A stretch of 64,000 nt of DNA from Medicago truncatula (GCF_003473485.1 NC_053045.1:30230494-30294493), one strand, 5' to 3'; positions 33,600-45,306 are shown, numbered from the stretch's first letter. Notes: generated from the letters alone by a model not told the origin. Translations and numbers: made by a program.

Positions 33600-34399
33600 A
33601 CACAAATTAATTTTTTTTTTCTTCCAAATTCGATCTTTGATAAAGCTAAAAGTTCCCGACTTATTCCTCTTAATCAAGATGGTAGCTTGAGGTACTTACT
33701 AGTTAATAAAATCGCATGTACACCCAAATAATTAGTAATTGAATTTTGAAGAGTTTGAGAAAAATTTCTGCAACAACATATTTCTGACTTTTGGTAGACT
33801 TAGAGCTTAACCAGACACTGCTTTCTATTGTGGATAAATCTAACTATGTTTGTGGTTAGTTAGTTGGCTTGTAGAGCAAATAACTCAACTTAGTCTAATA
33901 AGTACTTTGTTTTGTATTCATTTGATAGAATTCATATCACACATTAATATCTTGTATCATAACCACTATGCAATACAATTCACCATAAACAAAACTCTCT
34001 TCATCCTCTCTATTCTTAACACAGATCTGAACGTTCTGAACTCTCTCATTTCTCTTAGACTTCGGGCTGAACATACTAGTTGTAGGTAATTGAATTAGCC
34101 TTCTAAGGATACAGTAATCAAATTAATTGCATATTTAACTCAAAATATGATCTGAACACCACACTGGTCATTAACAAAAATCAAAATGATGAAAATGACG
34201 TCCAAGATGCAATACACGATAACCTACACTCAAAACCAGTCTTAAGATTAAAGTATGGTGTTTAAATCGTATTACAATGAATAATGAATGGCTTGCTATA
34301 TAGTTAACCTTGAGATATATGATATAAAACTGAATTTTCTCAATAGATCATAATTTAAATTGGTCAAAATAAAAAGGCTCATGTGATACAATTTTAAAT
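33600..34399. other. Intergenic DNA
   Basis: No supported gene. The AT-rich open frame 33850-34089 lacks any recognisable domain. Confidence 0.45.
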
Positions 34400-34411
34400 T
34401 TGTTATTGCAT

Positions 34412-34497
34412 GTCCTCGTGAGCTTAACTCAGTTGATAAAGATCTTGCATACTATATGCAAGATCCGGGGGTTCAAATCCTGACCACAAAAAAAAAA
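34412..34497 (+). mobile_element. tRNA-like SINE, copy 3, with perfect TSD
   Basis: Box A-like 'gcttaactcagttgataa' and box B-like 'gggggttcaaatcctg', then poly-A. A perfect 12-bp target duplication, ttgttattgcat, lies at 34400-34411 and 34498-34509. This is the best-defined copy of the family in the window. Confidence 0.88.
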
Positions 34498-34897
34498 TTG
34501 TTATTGCATCCAAACCTACTATCGTATTATAACTATTATATAATTCCTCTATAGTTGAATATTATTATCAGGAACTTAGTAAACCTAGTTAAATGTATGA
34601 TTTTTTTTTTTTGGTTTTGCTGCTCACTGTTTACTAATGTATTTTTTTGCTTGACATTACACCTTATTATAGATGTATGCATTAAATTTGCAGCTGCACC
34701 TTGATATTTTTATGTCCCCTCAGTAACCTCTCAATGTAATGTCATTCTCCTTTGTCCAACGATATTAAAAATAATTAGATAAAAGATCTTTATTCTCCAT
34801 GATAGATGGGATATACCACCTTCACATAACACAGCTACAAATTAATCTCACAACCATAATATATTTCACCAACCTATCATTTCATTAATCAACCTCT

Positions 34898-34904
34898 TTA
34901 TAAC
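34898..34904 (+). promoter_or_regulatory. Possible TATA box of FLA copy 2
   Basis: tttataa in a C/T-rich context, about 120 bp before the ATG, allowing a leader of ~90 bp that starts near 'cttccacac'. Confidence 0.45.
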
Positions 34905-35023
34905 CCCTCTCTTCCACACTCCCCAATCATCAAACACACATTTCATCATTCACACTCTTTCATAGCCATCAAAACCCTAAAAAATTATATCTACAAAGAA
35001 GGCTTAAAACAAAGAACTTGAAG

Positions 35024-35866
35024 ATGAAACAAGTCACTTTCTTCTTTTTCTTTTCACTCTTTCTTCTCTTTTCATCCACATTATCCATTTCACAAGCACC
35101 TGAATCATCCCCAAAATCTCCTAAAAAAACACCCCCTACCCCAAAAGCAACAGCACCATCACCAAAATCATTAGTCCCCACATTGCCTGAATCACCAGAC
35201 TCAACAGACTCCGTCCCTGACGACATCACAACAATCCTTAAAAAGGCGAAAACATTCTCCGTCCTAATCCGTCTCCTAAAAACAACAGAAATCATGAGCA
35301 GCGTAAACTCGCAGCTCATCACAGCAAAAAACGGCGGCTTAACAATCCTCGCGCCAGATGATTCAGCATTTTCAAGCCTCAAAGCCGGGTTCCTTAACTC
35401 CTTAGACGAAAACAAAAAAATAGAACTTTTACAGTTCCACATCTTACCTCAATATGTAGCGAGCTCAAACTTCGATTCTTTAAGCAACCCTGTTCAAACA
35501 ATAGCTGGTAAAGACCCGACAAGGCTTCCACTTAATGTTTATGCATCAGGTAACAATGTCAGTCTTTCAACCGGGGTTGTTACTGCTTCCGTTGTGGGTG
35601 TTGTGTACACTGATAACAAGCTCGCGATTTATCATTTGGATAAAGTGCTTCTTCCTCGTGATTTCTTCGCTACTAAGGCACCTGCTTTGGCTCCAACTCT
35701 TGCTGCTGCTGCTAAGGCTCCTAAAGCTGCTAATAAGGAAAATTCTTCTGCTGATGATCAAGATCAAAATGATCAGGATCAAGGTAAATCCGGAGCAGTG
35801 AGATTGTGTGGAATTCTTGGAACAACGTTGATGTCTTTTGTTGCTGTAGCAATGATATGGAGTTGA
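35024..35866 (+). CDS. Fasciclin-like arabinogalactan protein (FLA11/12-like), copy 2
   Basis: Single exon, 280 residues from the ATG at 35024. The signal peptide is about 1-24 (FFFFFSLFLLFSS core). A Pro/Ser/Lys-rich region, about 25-60, includes SPKSPKKTPPTPK and other AG-type motifs. One FAS1 domain spans about 68-212, with GGLTILAPDDSAFSSLKAGF (H1), LLQFHILPQYV and VVYTDNKLAIYHLDKVLLP (H2). An Ala/Pro module (APALAPTLAAAAKAPKAA) and an acidic DQDQNDQDQ linker follow, then a hydrophobic GPI-type tail (262-280). Sequons include N178 and N240. Predicted role as for the group-A FLAs: cell-surface, GPI-anchored, wall-related. It sits 2.4 kb upstream of FLA copy 3 in the same direction, a tandem pair. 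Confidence 0.93.
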   Translation: MKQVTFFFFFSLFLLFSSTLSISQAPESSPKSPKKTPPTPKATAPSPKSLVPTLPESPDSTDSVPDDITTILKKAKTFSVLIRLLKTTEIMSSVNSQLITAKNGGLTILAPDDSAFSSLKAGFLNSLDENKKIELLQFHILPQYVASSNFDSLSNPVQTIAGKDPTRLPLNVYASGNNVSLSTGVVTASVVGVVYTDNKLAIYHLDKVLLPRDFFATKAPALAPTLAAAAKAPKAANKENSSADDQDQNDQDQGKSGAVRLCGILGTTLMSFVAVAMIWS

Positions 35867-36385
35867 TGAATGGTTTCCATTTGGAAGTTGCATTTTAATT
35901 TTTTTATGTCTATCTCGCCATGCCACTTTTTTGTTGCTTTTCATTTGAAATTTTCTATGGTTTCTTGATTTCTTGTGTATGAATCCTTGTGTCATTTTTA
36001 TTGTAAAATCATTTTTATTGTATAAAAAAAGTTTGATTTGGATGGTACTTCAAATTTGCATTCTTTTCAATTAATCTATTGTTCACTAAGGAGTCTTTTA
36101 GGCTCTATTTGGCTACACAAATAAACTAGATTATATTTTATTGGATTAGCATATAAACTTATTTAATTAAATGAGACGTGTTTGATTAATAAGTTTCTTT
36201 CTCCATCTTATCGTTTTTCTTTGAGGTAATACTTCAAAAAGGAAAACTTTTAGTAAAAATAGAACATTCCAAATATTTCATCAGCTACAAACTCATGACC
36301 TACTAAATTCTGTTTAACTTTTTGTTAAGGACTGACTATGTCTAGAGTATATACTTTTTGTTTCATATGATCGTTTTTTTTTTTT

Positions 36386-36728
36386 GCTTAAATGCATTTG
36401 TTACCTCTTAACTTTTAAAAAGTTGCAATTTGGTACCCTAACAAAAAAAAAAAACAATTTTACCCCATAACTTGATAAAACGTTGCAAAACTGTTTAAAA
36501 AACGCCACGTGTCCCAAAACAGGGGGCCGGAATCGCAACATTTTGTAAAGATAAGGGGAAAAAGAGCGTATTTTTCTAAAGATAGAAGGTTAAAAAAACA
36601 TATTTTCATATATATAGAGTCAAAAGAACACATTTCCTTAAGGATCGAGCGCAAAATTATTGTTTTTTTGGTTAGGGAGCCAAAATTCAAACTTTTTAAA
36701 AGTTAAGAGGTAAAAAATACATTTAAGC
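36386..36728. mobile_element. Fold-back MITE with long inverted termini
   Basis: Left 'gcttaaatgcatttgttacctcttaacttttaaaaagtt' is mirrored by right 'aactttttaaaagttaagaggtaaaaaatacatttaagc', about 39 bp inverted with few mismatches. About 343 bp, noncoding. T-rich flanks hide any target duplication; a Mutator-like origin is likely by resemblance to the other fold-backs here. Confidence 0.75.
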
Positions 36729-38144
36729 CTATTTTTTATGGGCTTCTGTAACTTTTGATGGCATTGTAAACTTCTTTTTACAAAAGGTAACCCTTTTCGG
36801 TGTTTATGAGTATTAAACATGGGTATCTCTTTTGGTTAGAATCAATCATTAGTTTGACATGTTGTATAAGTCTAATTCTTTCCGCTAGACTCCATCAACC
36901 TTTTTCGTTTAGAGATAATAGTTCTTTGAAGAGATTATTAATGGTTCTTATGAGAAATTGCAAACTCAAATCCGCCCTCAGCTTATCAATTGTTTGTATA
37001 GCATTTATCATCAATAATTCTGATTGGTATAAAAATAGCTCATAGCTAATAAAATAACTTACAGTGGATAGGCGATAGATTAACTTATAATTGTTAGCGT
37101 ATAAACTAATTGATTGAATTTGTAGTGTTTAGTAAAATTAACAATTCAACTTAAAAACATGACATAAAAATATATATTTAATCAATATAAAAAAATTCAA
37201 TTAAGATTACATGAGGAAAATTGAAATAAAATATGAAAAGCTATAACGTTATGCTATAAGCTACTTGAATTAGTTTATCATAAAAAGCTCTAAACTAGTA
37301 AAAATAAGCGATAAACTCATAAAAAAGTAACGGCTATCAAACAAATCTTTTATAGTCAAATGAGTTTGAAAGACATAAGCTATAATCTCAAAAAAGTGTC
37401 TTGCCAAATAGACCCACATGTATCATCAAAACATTGCTTACGAGATAATATTTACTTAAACTATTATGCATGGTATGGCTATCCACCTTAGCATTATTAT
37501 TGAAGAAGATGGAGGGGTTCTTGTCCCCGTTTAGTTAGTCTAGTTGTTGTTTTCTTTAAATGTTTTATATGCAGAAAAGAGGTATATATACTATTCAACG
37601 CGTCTCGAATATGATTATTTCAATTGAAAAGAGCATATGGAAAACGAAAAAGAAAAAATAAATCATGCTTCCTTAAAGAAAGTAGAATAACCCAATAGCA
37701 TCCATTTGGATGAGATGAGAAAAGATCTCTTCCGACTTAAGAGAAGAGGAAATATGCACAATTATTATAATTTTTTTGAACAAGCACAATTAATATTTTG
37801 AAGTGTGTGTTTTAAAACAAGAAGATCAATTTTATGTTCCAATATCCAAATCCACTATTTTGAGCTGAAAATGGATGGAGCATTAGTTCCAACTGAAAGC
37901 AACACATTACATTGTACCAAAAAAGAAACACATTTGGTTACTTACAACTAAGCTTTCACTTTTTCCAATGTTTTAATCTTTATTGATGCCCCACCATTAC
38001 CTCCTTTTCAGATAAATGATATCATGAGACCTTAATTGATGTAACACCTTAATTTCATGCTAGATACCAAAATTTAAGTTAATAAATCACAATTAAGGGT
38101 CCATAACAAAGCCTTTCACCTAAATGTCATATTCTCCAAGCCTC
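36729..38144. other. Intergenic DNA and promoter of FLA copy 3
   Basis: About 37040-37420 is a diverged relative of the MITE at 16832-17676 ('aaaaagctctaaactagtaaaaataagc', '...gccaaatagaccc'). From about 38010 to the TATA box the sequence matches, in inverted orientation, the upstream region of FLA copy 4 ('gatgtaacacctta', 'cctttcacc.a.atgtcat'). Confidence 0.55.
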
Positions 38145-38151
38145 TATAAAA
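38145..38151 (+). promoter_or_regulatory. TATA box of FLA copy 3
   Basis: TATAAAA about 75-80 bp upstream of the ATG. It is conserved at the equivalent place before FLA copy 4, together with the following 'cttaatccttagtat'-type leader sequence. Confidence 0.7.
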
Positions 38152-38225
38152 GCCTAATCCTTAGTATTATCAATGCATTCACAACTTCAAATATCACCTA
38201 AAACTTTCTTTAACAAAAAACCAAA

Positions 38226-39101
38226 ATGATTAGAAATCAATCTCTCTTGTCCTTCTCACTTGCACTACTAGTTTCTCTCTTGTATTCAACCACCACTAGT
38301 TTATCTCAACTATCACCTGCTACTGCTCCTATACAACCTACACTACCAGCTCCAACCACACCTGCTGCAGCTCCTAAACCATTGGTACCTTCATTACCAG
38401 AGTCACCTAGTGATTCCACCCCTGACACCGCAGGCACTGTTGACATCGTCGGAATCCTGAGAAAGGCGAAGGCATACAATGTCTTCATTCGACTCATGAA
38501 AACAACTCAATTGATCAACCAACTCAATTCACAACTACTGGCTACAAAAACAGGTGGATTAACAATACTTGCACCAGATGACAGCGCTTTTTCAGGACTC
38601 AAAGCGGGATTCCTAAACTCTCTTTCCGATGGACAAAAGCTCGAGTTGTTACAGTTCCATGTTATTTCAGACTATGTATCTAGCTCTAACTTCGATACTC
38701 TAACCAACCCTGTGAGAACACTTGCTGGAGATAAACCCGGAAAGGTGGAACTTAATGTTGTGAGTTACGGAGGAAGTGTGAACATATCGACAGGGGAAGT
38801 GAACACGACAATCAATGGCATTATATATACCGATAAACGTCTTGCTATTTACAAAGTTGGCAAAGTGCTTCTTCCTATGGATTTCTTTTCCGTTGCTAAG
38901 GCACCGGGGAAGGCACCATCTTTGGCACCAGAACCTTCAACCGATACAGCAAAGGCACCTAAACCCGATAAAGATACATCATCAGATTCGTCGCAGGTGA
39001 TTAATCCAACTGTAAACAAGTCTGGCTCTATCAAGATTGTGTATGGAAAGTGGATGTCAGTTGGACTTGTATTACCTTTCGCGGCGATGATTCAAATTTG
39101 A
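38226..39101 (+). CDS. Fasciclin-like arabinogalactan protein (FLA11/12-like), copy 3
   Basis: Single exon, 291 residues. The signal peptide is about 1-27. A Pro/Ala/Thr-rich AG module (28-62; PATAPIQPTLPAPTTPAAAP) comes before one FAS1 domain at about 73-218. The domain has GGLTILAPDDSAFSGLKAGF, LLQFHVISDYV and IIYTDKRLAIYKVGKVLLP. An APGKAPSLAPEPS module and an Asp/Ser linker lead to a hydrophobic C-terminus (about 270-291) suited to GPI anchoring. N-glycosylation sequons include N186 and N193. Predicted cell-surface wall protein. It is nearly identical to FLA copy 4 (54353-55231) through the middle, with differences at both ends; promoter and leader are also shared. Nothing suggests it is broken. 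Confidence 0.94.
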   Translation: MIRNQSLLSFSLALLVSLLYSTTTSLSQLSPATAPIQPTLPAPTTPAAAPKPLVPSLPESPSDSTPDTAGTVDIVGILRKAKAYNVFIRLMKTTQLINQLNSQLLATKTGGLTILAPDDSAFSGLKAGFLNSLSDGQKLELLQFHVISDYVSSSNFDTLTNPVRTLAGDKPGKVELNVVSYGGSVNISTGEVNTTINGIIYTDKRLAIYKVGKVLLPMDFFSVAKAPGKAPSLAPEPSTDTAKAPKPDKDTSSDSSQVINPTVNKSGSIKIVYGKWMSVGLVLPFAAMIQI

Positions 39102-40457
39102 TATTGAGAGATGAATATATATGCTTTTGAGTTTCATTCTTCAGAACACGCACGTTCTTTTACAATTTTTTGGTTTTGTCTTGTTTTTGAATTCTTATCT
39201 TAGGGAGTATACTTTGAGAGGCGAGAGCTTTGTAACGGTTTGTGTGACTATGTTGTGGTGATACTATCATATGGTATTTATTTATTTAATTTGCTTGTAT
39301 ACAAAACTCAGCCAATTATTATCTTTCTTTCCTAAACAATTTTGGAGCATTTTTATTGAAGTTATATTGGATTTGGAGTATCACATTGCCGAAGTTATTG
39401 GATGTTAAATAGACTTGGATTTCACTCTAAAAACTAACTCCTAAGAAGAGGGTGTTCAAGAATATTTAAAAATTCAATAATACTAGAACCTTGACAATGT
39501 GAAACAGAATTGGCGAGGACCACTTTATAGAAGTAAGAGTGAGCACTGAAATAGTGTAAGATCTACATTGTTAAGGTTCTGACACTAAGATTTAACCCAT
39601 TTGACATTTTCATTGAAGAGATAATTAACTGTCGTATATAACGTCAATGATTCCTAGTACATGGTTGTCGAAATCGTGATTTTGTTTTAGATTGAAAGGG
39701 AATAGCAAAATCAATAATTATAAAATCACAATCGAAATCGAAGGATTTACTCAATAGAATCGATATATGATATCAAATTCGAACATCGTAAAATCACGAT
39801 CAAAAAATAATGCTAAATATATGTAATAAATTGTATGTAGTCATAAATGTATCAAAGTTTCAAGTCCACAAAATACTTATACATAAATGACTTAGCCTAA
39901 ATGCCAGGAAACCTGTGATTTTATGCAAACTAAGGTACAGTCAACTCGTATAAAAAAAAAATCCTAGAATCCTTAAAGACTTGCTATTTTGCAAGGATTT
40001 CAAGATTTTATGCGATTTTATTGGGATTTTTCTTTTCCTGTTTTAAGATTCTACCATGAATTTGGATCGATGAAGGTGAGTATTGAGTAAAGTCGTAAAA
40101 TTATGAATTTTGAAATTTAAGTTGCGAATTTGACAATCTATTATGTACAGTCATGCGGTTTTCTTCTACATCTTCAAAGAAAAATGCTATTGGAACATCC
40201 CATTTTAACAATAATACCAGACATTTGCAAATAATAAGGTTTAAGAACAATCAACAATTATTCAGTATCATTAAATGGTTCAACTGTGTTCTCAAATATA
40301 AACAAAAAGTCAACCAAAAGAGATGTATCTCGTTTAAAAGTTGAGCTTGATAAATCGACTTTTTTGATTTTTTCTTGCTTATATTTACGAGCGAAGAGAG
40401 TAAAGACCAAGGAAGAGCAGCCTAAATCTAGGACTATTGTTTTTGTTTGTTTAACTT
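39102..40457. other. Intergenic DNA
   Basis: 3' UTR of FLA copy 3, then AT-rich DNA without a supported gene. 39660-40140 has recurring 'aaaatc(a/g)cgat' and 'gattttatgc' phrases, a low-complexity repeat-like stretch. Confidence 0.45.
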
Positions 40458-40466
40458 GCCCGTGTA

Positions 40467-41411
40467 GGTGAGGTTTAGCATTGGAAGGGGAAGTTGTTTT
40501 CCACCATGGGAAAGTTTTTTTCAACCATTAGATTAAAGAGGAGTATGAATTTTATCATGGACTGTTCACACCATATTTTTTTCCCTTTCTCTTTTACACT
40601 TTTATTTTTGTTCAAATCTGGAATTTATTTTAATTGATCAATAAAAAAAATTGGGAAAGGTCAATATCCGGACATCATCATCATCCCCGGAAATACAATC
40701 TTCACCAGCGATCTCCATCTCTGATCAGTTTATCAGCAAAACCTCCAATTCATGCTCCTGTTACTCCTCCACTCCGATATTCCTTCCTTCTTCGCTCCAA
40801 CACCTAAATCCGGCCAATTGTTTCTGACGATAATACCAAAGGTTCACTCGCCGGCGATGGATTTCGGTGTTGGATTGTCGGCGAACCCTATTCGTTAATT
40901 ATATCCAAAATGGTGTTAACATCTTTGACAAAATGATCATCCCTTAGATGTAACTGATTACTATTCTTATCATGAACATCATCACTGTCGTCTTCATTAT
41001 TGTCATCACCACTTGAGGATTCAGCAGAAAAGAACCTAACTGAAAAACTGAATTTCGGTGGAGCCAAAATAATGTAATAATTTGAAGAATTAAAAGCATT
41101 GAAAGAAGCATCCATGAGAGGCTTATATAACACAGCGATTAACATTCATGGTAGTGTATTTTTCACATGATTGAGGTACATGGGGTAGATTGAGAAATGG
41201 TCATATTTAATTTACACCGGCGATGGACAAAAATTTCATCCAATGAAATAAAAATCAAGATCTGGACGAAAAAAAAAGAGTGTAAAAGAGAAAGGAAAAA
41301 AATATGATGTAGGCAGTCCATGATAAAATTCATACTCATCTTTAATCTAATGGTTGAAAAAAAAATTCTCATGGTGGGAAACAATTCCCCTTTTCCATAC
41401 TAAACCCCACC
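40467..41411. mobile_element. Non-autonomous Mutator-like element, candidate Pack-MULE
   Basis: A perfect 9-bp target duplication, gcccgtgta, lies at 40458-40466 and 41412-41420. Terminal inverted repeats exceed 150 bp: left 'ggtgaggtttagcattgg' against the complement of right 'ccatactaaaccccacc', continuing through 'aaccattagattaaag' and 'tgaattttatcatggactg'. The central ~480 bp is not inverted and is less AT-rich. It includes a minus-strand open frame, 41145-40888 (85 codons), with VRFFSAESSSGDDNNEDDSD, which looks like captured host coding sequence (perhaps near an organelle-targeted N-terminus). No transposase. The donor gene is not identified. Confidence 0.82.
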
Positions 41412-41420
41412 GCCCGTGTA

Positions 41421-43074
41421 ACATGCGAAGTCTAAAAGATGTGCATGTAAAAAAGGTGCAGTATCCAACGCAATTCTGGAGCAAAATCAAACAAAAATTT
41501 GGAAACATGATCTTGGAACTCTAAAACCCTGGAAATTAGGGGGAAATAGTGCAAATTCAATGAACTACGACATAATCTTCTAAGACCATCCACAACACCT
41601 CATTTGAGTGTTTAAATGGGTCTCGATCGCACACGTCAACCATTTTATAATTATTAATTGGGCCCCAGCAATAACTTATATCATTTAAGTGATTTCTAAT
41701 TTTATTTTTGCCACTTTCGTAAGTGAATCGGATATTGAAATGGCGTCGATGTTTCCAATAAAGGAGGACCTATCAAAACTGGAGAAGTTTTTTTTCCCTT
41801 ACTTCCAGTATCAAATTCTGAATCAGTAGAAGAAAAACAAAAGGCAGATTTTGATAATGTTGCACTCTTCTCTACTATATTTTCCGTAATTTTCGGAAAG
41901 ATTGGAGATGTTTCTGGTTTCAGACAAGGAAGACAAGAAATGGGCAATACATTGTACATCAAGCTTAGAATCGAAATTGCATGTGGCCTAATTGCAATCC
42001 ATGGACCCAGTAAAGAAATCAATGGGTTTTTGCACAATGCTGGTTTTCTATTTAGCTACTTTAGCTATTGGATTTACTACACGCATTTTCTTGTTAAAAG
42101 AAAATATATTGATTTTGCTTAGATATTTGTAATTCAAGTTGGTGGTGAATGATAATCCTTACAATGTTAAGATAATAATTTTGTTTTTCTTCTGAAAGAG
42201 TGTTAAGGTAATTATGTTAGTTTTAATTAGTCAATTAGGAATTAGTTAAGAGTTAGTTCGTCAGATAATTAAGGGATTTGTTTATTGATACTTATAAATA
42301 TTGCTTTAAAAGTATTCTCTTTGCATATATCATCAAGATTAAGAATGAAATATGAATTATTAATATTGAAGTATGACCTTTACTACATCTAATAAAACAA
42401 AAGCTTTGATAAATTTTCAAAATTGTGACATATGGGCTCCGGCATGATCTGTTCGGTGAAGGTCAATTGTCCATAAAAAAATAAAAAATACAAAGTGATA
42501 TGTTTGGTGAAGATCAAAGACATGAAGTGGTGGTTTACGGTGCTCAGACGTGGAGGAGGTTGAGCTTCCACGACGAAGAAGAATTGTGTCTTTAGACACA
42601 TTAGCATTCCAATGCTCAAGTCTATGTTAGCATTCCAACGCTTTAGACTATTTGCGAGATGTTGTTATGTGCGAAAAATGTGTGAATGGAAAACGTACCT
42701 TGTGAGTGATGCTAAATCACCCATATATTAGGCACAAAAGTCTCTAACCTTCTCCGTGAGACGCAGTGCAATCCCCAGAGGCAGTTATATAGAGATGTGA
42801 TGGCCAACGAGGATTAGACTGAGACGGGCGCTTGTGCGGTGATCCGCACGGAGTCTTGCAGGCACCTATACCCTTTTCGGCCTTGAGTGTTTTTGGGATT
42901 TGGCTGATAAGGCCACTTGTCATTGGGCTTTTTTCAGTCTGAAACAGTTGACCCCCCAAGTCATTATTGTCTTTATGACATAAATTGACTTGTTCTCGGA
43001 GTTTGTTGTCCTTGGTGTTGTTGCATGGCGGTCTTGGAATATTTGAGGGCGCCTTGTTTGAAGTTGTGCTCGAT
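41421..43074. other. Intergenic DNA, possible element scraps
   Basis: A minus-strand frame 41702-42037 (111 residues, starting MCKNPLISLLGPWIAIRPH) has ordinary amino-acid composition but no family I recognise. About 42195-42360 resembles the end of a legume LTR ('ttagtcaattaggaattagttaagagttag', then 'cttataaatattgc'). 42660-43060 is less AT-rich ('gagacgggcgcttgtgcggtgatccgcacgg') and may be another retroelement piece. None is firm. Confidence 0.35.
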
Positions 43075-43235
43075 GAGTGGAAAACACTTATTTAGATTGA
43101 AAGAAAGGAGAAAAAATATGCAGAGGGGTGATTCTAGGTCAAAAAATGACCTAAAATTAGTCATCCTTGATGAGTGAAATAGAAAGCGAACTTAGAGAGA
43201 AGGTGAAGTTTCTCTCACTAAAAACTAGGACCGTA
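43075..43235 (-). mobile_element. Retroposon R1 fragment
   Basis: Matches the right-hand end of R1 at 18090-18250: 'gaaagaaagg.gaaaaaa.atgca', 'gggtgattctag.tc', 'cttgatgagtgaaa.agaaa' and 'gtttctctcac.aaaaa'. Only this part is present; the remaining ~370 bp on its left is missing or replaced. Confidence 0.7.
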
Positions 43236-44169
43236 TTTTTGGTAGCTCGTCACGAAATCAAGTTAACCCGATAAAAAAATAGAACTCATTCTACTTTTAA
43301 AATTAAAATATCCGAAGAGTCCCACAGTCTTCCCTCACCGTTGCACGAGTCTGCGACACTAAAAAAACGGTCTAACATGTTAGACCTCTCCGAACTCCGT
43401 TTTTGACCCTTAACTCTCCCAATTCGTCCCTAGTTAACACCCTATGGTTACCCTAACATCCCAACACTAATTCTCTATTCAATTCCTTTTGTCTAACAAC
43501 TTTTTTACATGATTCAATCCATTGATCAAAACCCTAGTTTCCTCACTTTTCTCCCTTTTAATCTTATCTTCATCACTACTTTGCAGAATTCATAGATATA
43601 ATAATAAGAAAGTTTTATGAACCTTAATTCTCCCTTTCCACCATATACAACCCAATGATGAAAGGTTTCTCCCCTTGCCCCGAATTCTTCAAGGATTGGA
43701 GGTTTATGGTTTTCTTCTCCTTGACTAGTGCTCTCTCCTTCTACTCTTCTCCTTTCATGTGGCTGCTCTTTTTCTTATACCTTTCTCTGGTGCGCGGACA
43801 TACACTCACTCACACACACACATAAAAACAAAAGACAAATATTTATATTTAATAATTTTTTTAAAAAGAAACATAGGATAAATATCTGCCATGAATTCAT
43901 AAAAAAAAGACAATATTTGAACCATAAGATCAAATCTGCTTCAAAGTTGTAAAAACTAATCCTGATAATTCAGTGTACGTATTCAAAACGAAATTACGAT
44001 GACCATAATCATTCTATTCATTTACGTTAAAAGTGCATATCTGTTCGATGAAAAACATGTCTTGTATTACTTATGTTGTGCAATGTGAATCGTATTGTTA
44101 AACCAGTCAATCATGTTATTCATTCTATATTTTACTATACCAACTATATATTCAACAAACCCGCATAAT
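43236..44169. other. Intergenic DNA
   Basis: No gene seen. It includes a short (CA)n-rich stretch at about 43805-43825. Confidence 0.45.
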
Positions 44170-44183
44170 AGAACGAGTATTTT

Positions 44184-45292
44184 AGCTGAAAATTTGAACT
44201 TTTACTTCCTCTGTCATCTCTCTAAACAAACTTTTCCACCGCCTACCTCCTTTCATCCAAATCATAACAACAGGATGTAGAAACTGTGTGGTGGTGCGAT
44301 GAGAATCTTTCTTCTCCACACCACCCTTTCCGGTCGTTTGATGTTGCTTCAAGCTTCCTCTGGTTCCTTTTGAGCGGCGGCGTTTGCTTTGGAGGTGGTC
44401 CTACTTTCAGATCGGCGCTTGTTTTGCTTGGGTCGGTCCTCACCACCTATCACTTGGTTGTTCCGGTAGTGTTTGTTTGTGTAGCACCATAGATAGGATT
44501 CCGTTTGTTTTGTTGATGGCGCCGCTGCGGTGGTGAGCTGGTGGCAGCGTCGTCTCCTCTTGTTCTGTTTTGGCTGGCTCGTCGGAGGTTTTCTCCGTTG
44601 ATCTTGTCTCTGTTGTTGGTTTCTTGCTGTTTTCTGTATGGTTTTTTTTTGCTTTTTCGTATTGTTTGCTTATGTGTTTCAGATCAGAGACTTCGGGTGG
44701 TGGTTGTTATGGCCTTGTTTTGGTTTCGTAAACCCGAAAGGGTTTGGTTCTTTTAACCCGAAAGGGTTGTTTGGGTTCTTTGCAATCCGTTGATTTTGTG
44801 CTCTTGTGCTTGACTCTCTGATGTTCCAGGTCTGTTGAGATCTGCAGGCTTCAAGTCTTCAGGATTACGTCCTCTCCAGTTCTGACCTGTTATCCATCTC
44901 GGTCAATGTGATTGTTATCGGACTGTTAAGCTCGAAAAAACTATTATACCTGCTGCTTTGTTAAGGGGGTTGTTGGTACGTGGATCTTGATACCGTGTTG
45001 GCGGTCGATCCATTCGCCTCTAAACCTTATTTAATTCTATGGATGTACACTCTTCATATTTTTTATTTTTTTTTTAATCTGGTTTCGTGTTCGTACGCGG
45101 GCACGCTGGGTTGCGTTCGTGAGGAGTGCTCTTTCTGTTAGGATTATTTAGGGAAGGGCTACCTGGGTTGTATTATATTGTATTATTCCCATTTAGATTG
45201 TACCTGGATCAGGCCTAATGTCCCCCCAGTCTCTGTATCTCTTTATTTTTATTTATTATATTTTGGTTTCTTGCCTAAAAAAAAAAAAAAAA
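44184..45292 (+). mobile_element. Noncoding retroposon 'R2', copy 2, with 14-bp TSD
   Basis: A perfect target duplication, agaacgagtatttt, lies at 44170-44183 and 45293-45306, with a poly-A tail at about 45277-45292. The 1.1-kb body is GC-richer than its surroundings, with paired 'cgtaaacccgaaagggttt' / 'taacccgaaagggttg'. Its 3' part ('cctaatgtccccccagtctctgtatctctttatttttattta') resembles the R2 copy at 31883-32715. Short open frames show no domain. It may be a LINE-dependent non-autonomous element or a retroposed transcript. Confidence 0.78.
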
Positions 45293-45306
45293 AGAACGAG
45301 TATTTT

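Noticed and set aside
41702-42037. 111-codon minus-strand frame as a gene
   Set aside because: No family match, no supporting promoter or splice context; left as unassigned intergenic DNA.
44286-44756. Overlapping open frames rich in V, F, L and C
   Set aside because: They lie within retroposon R2, in different frames, with no domain or good start context.
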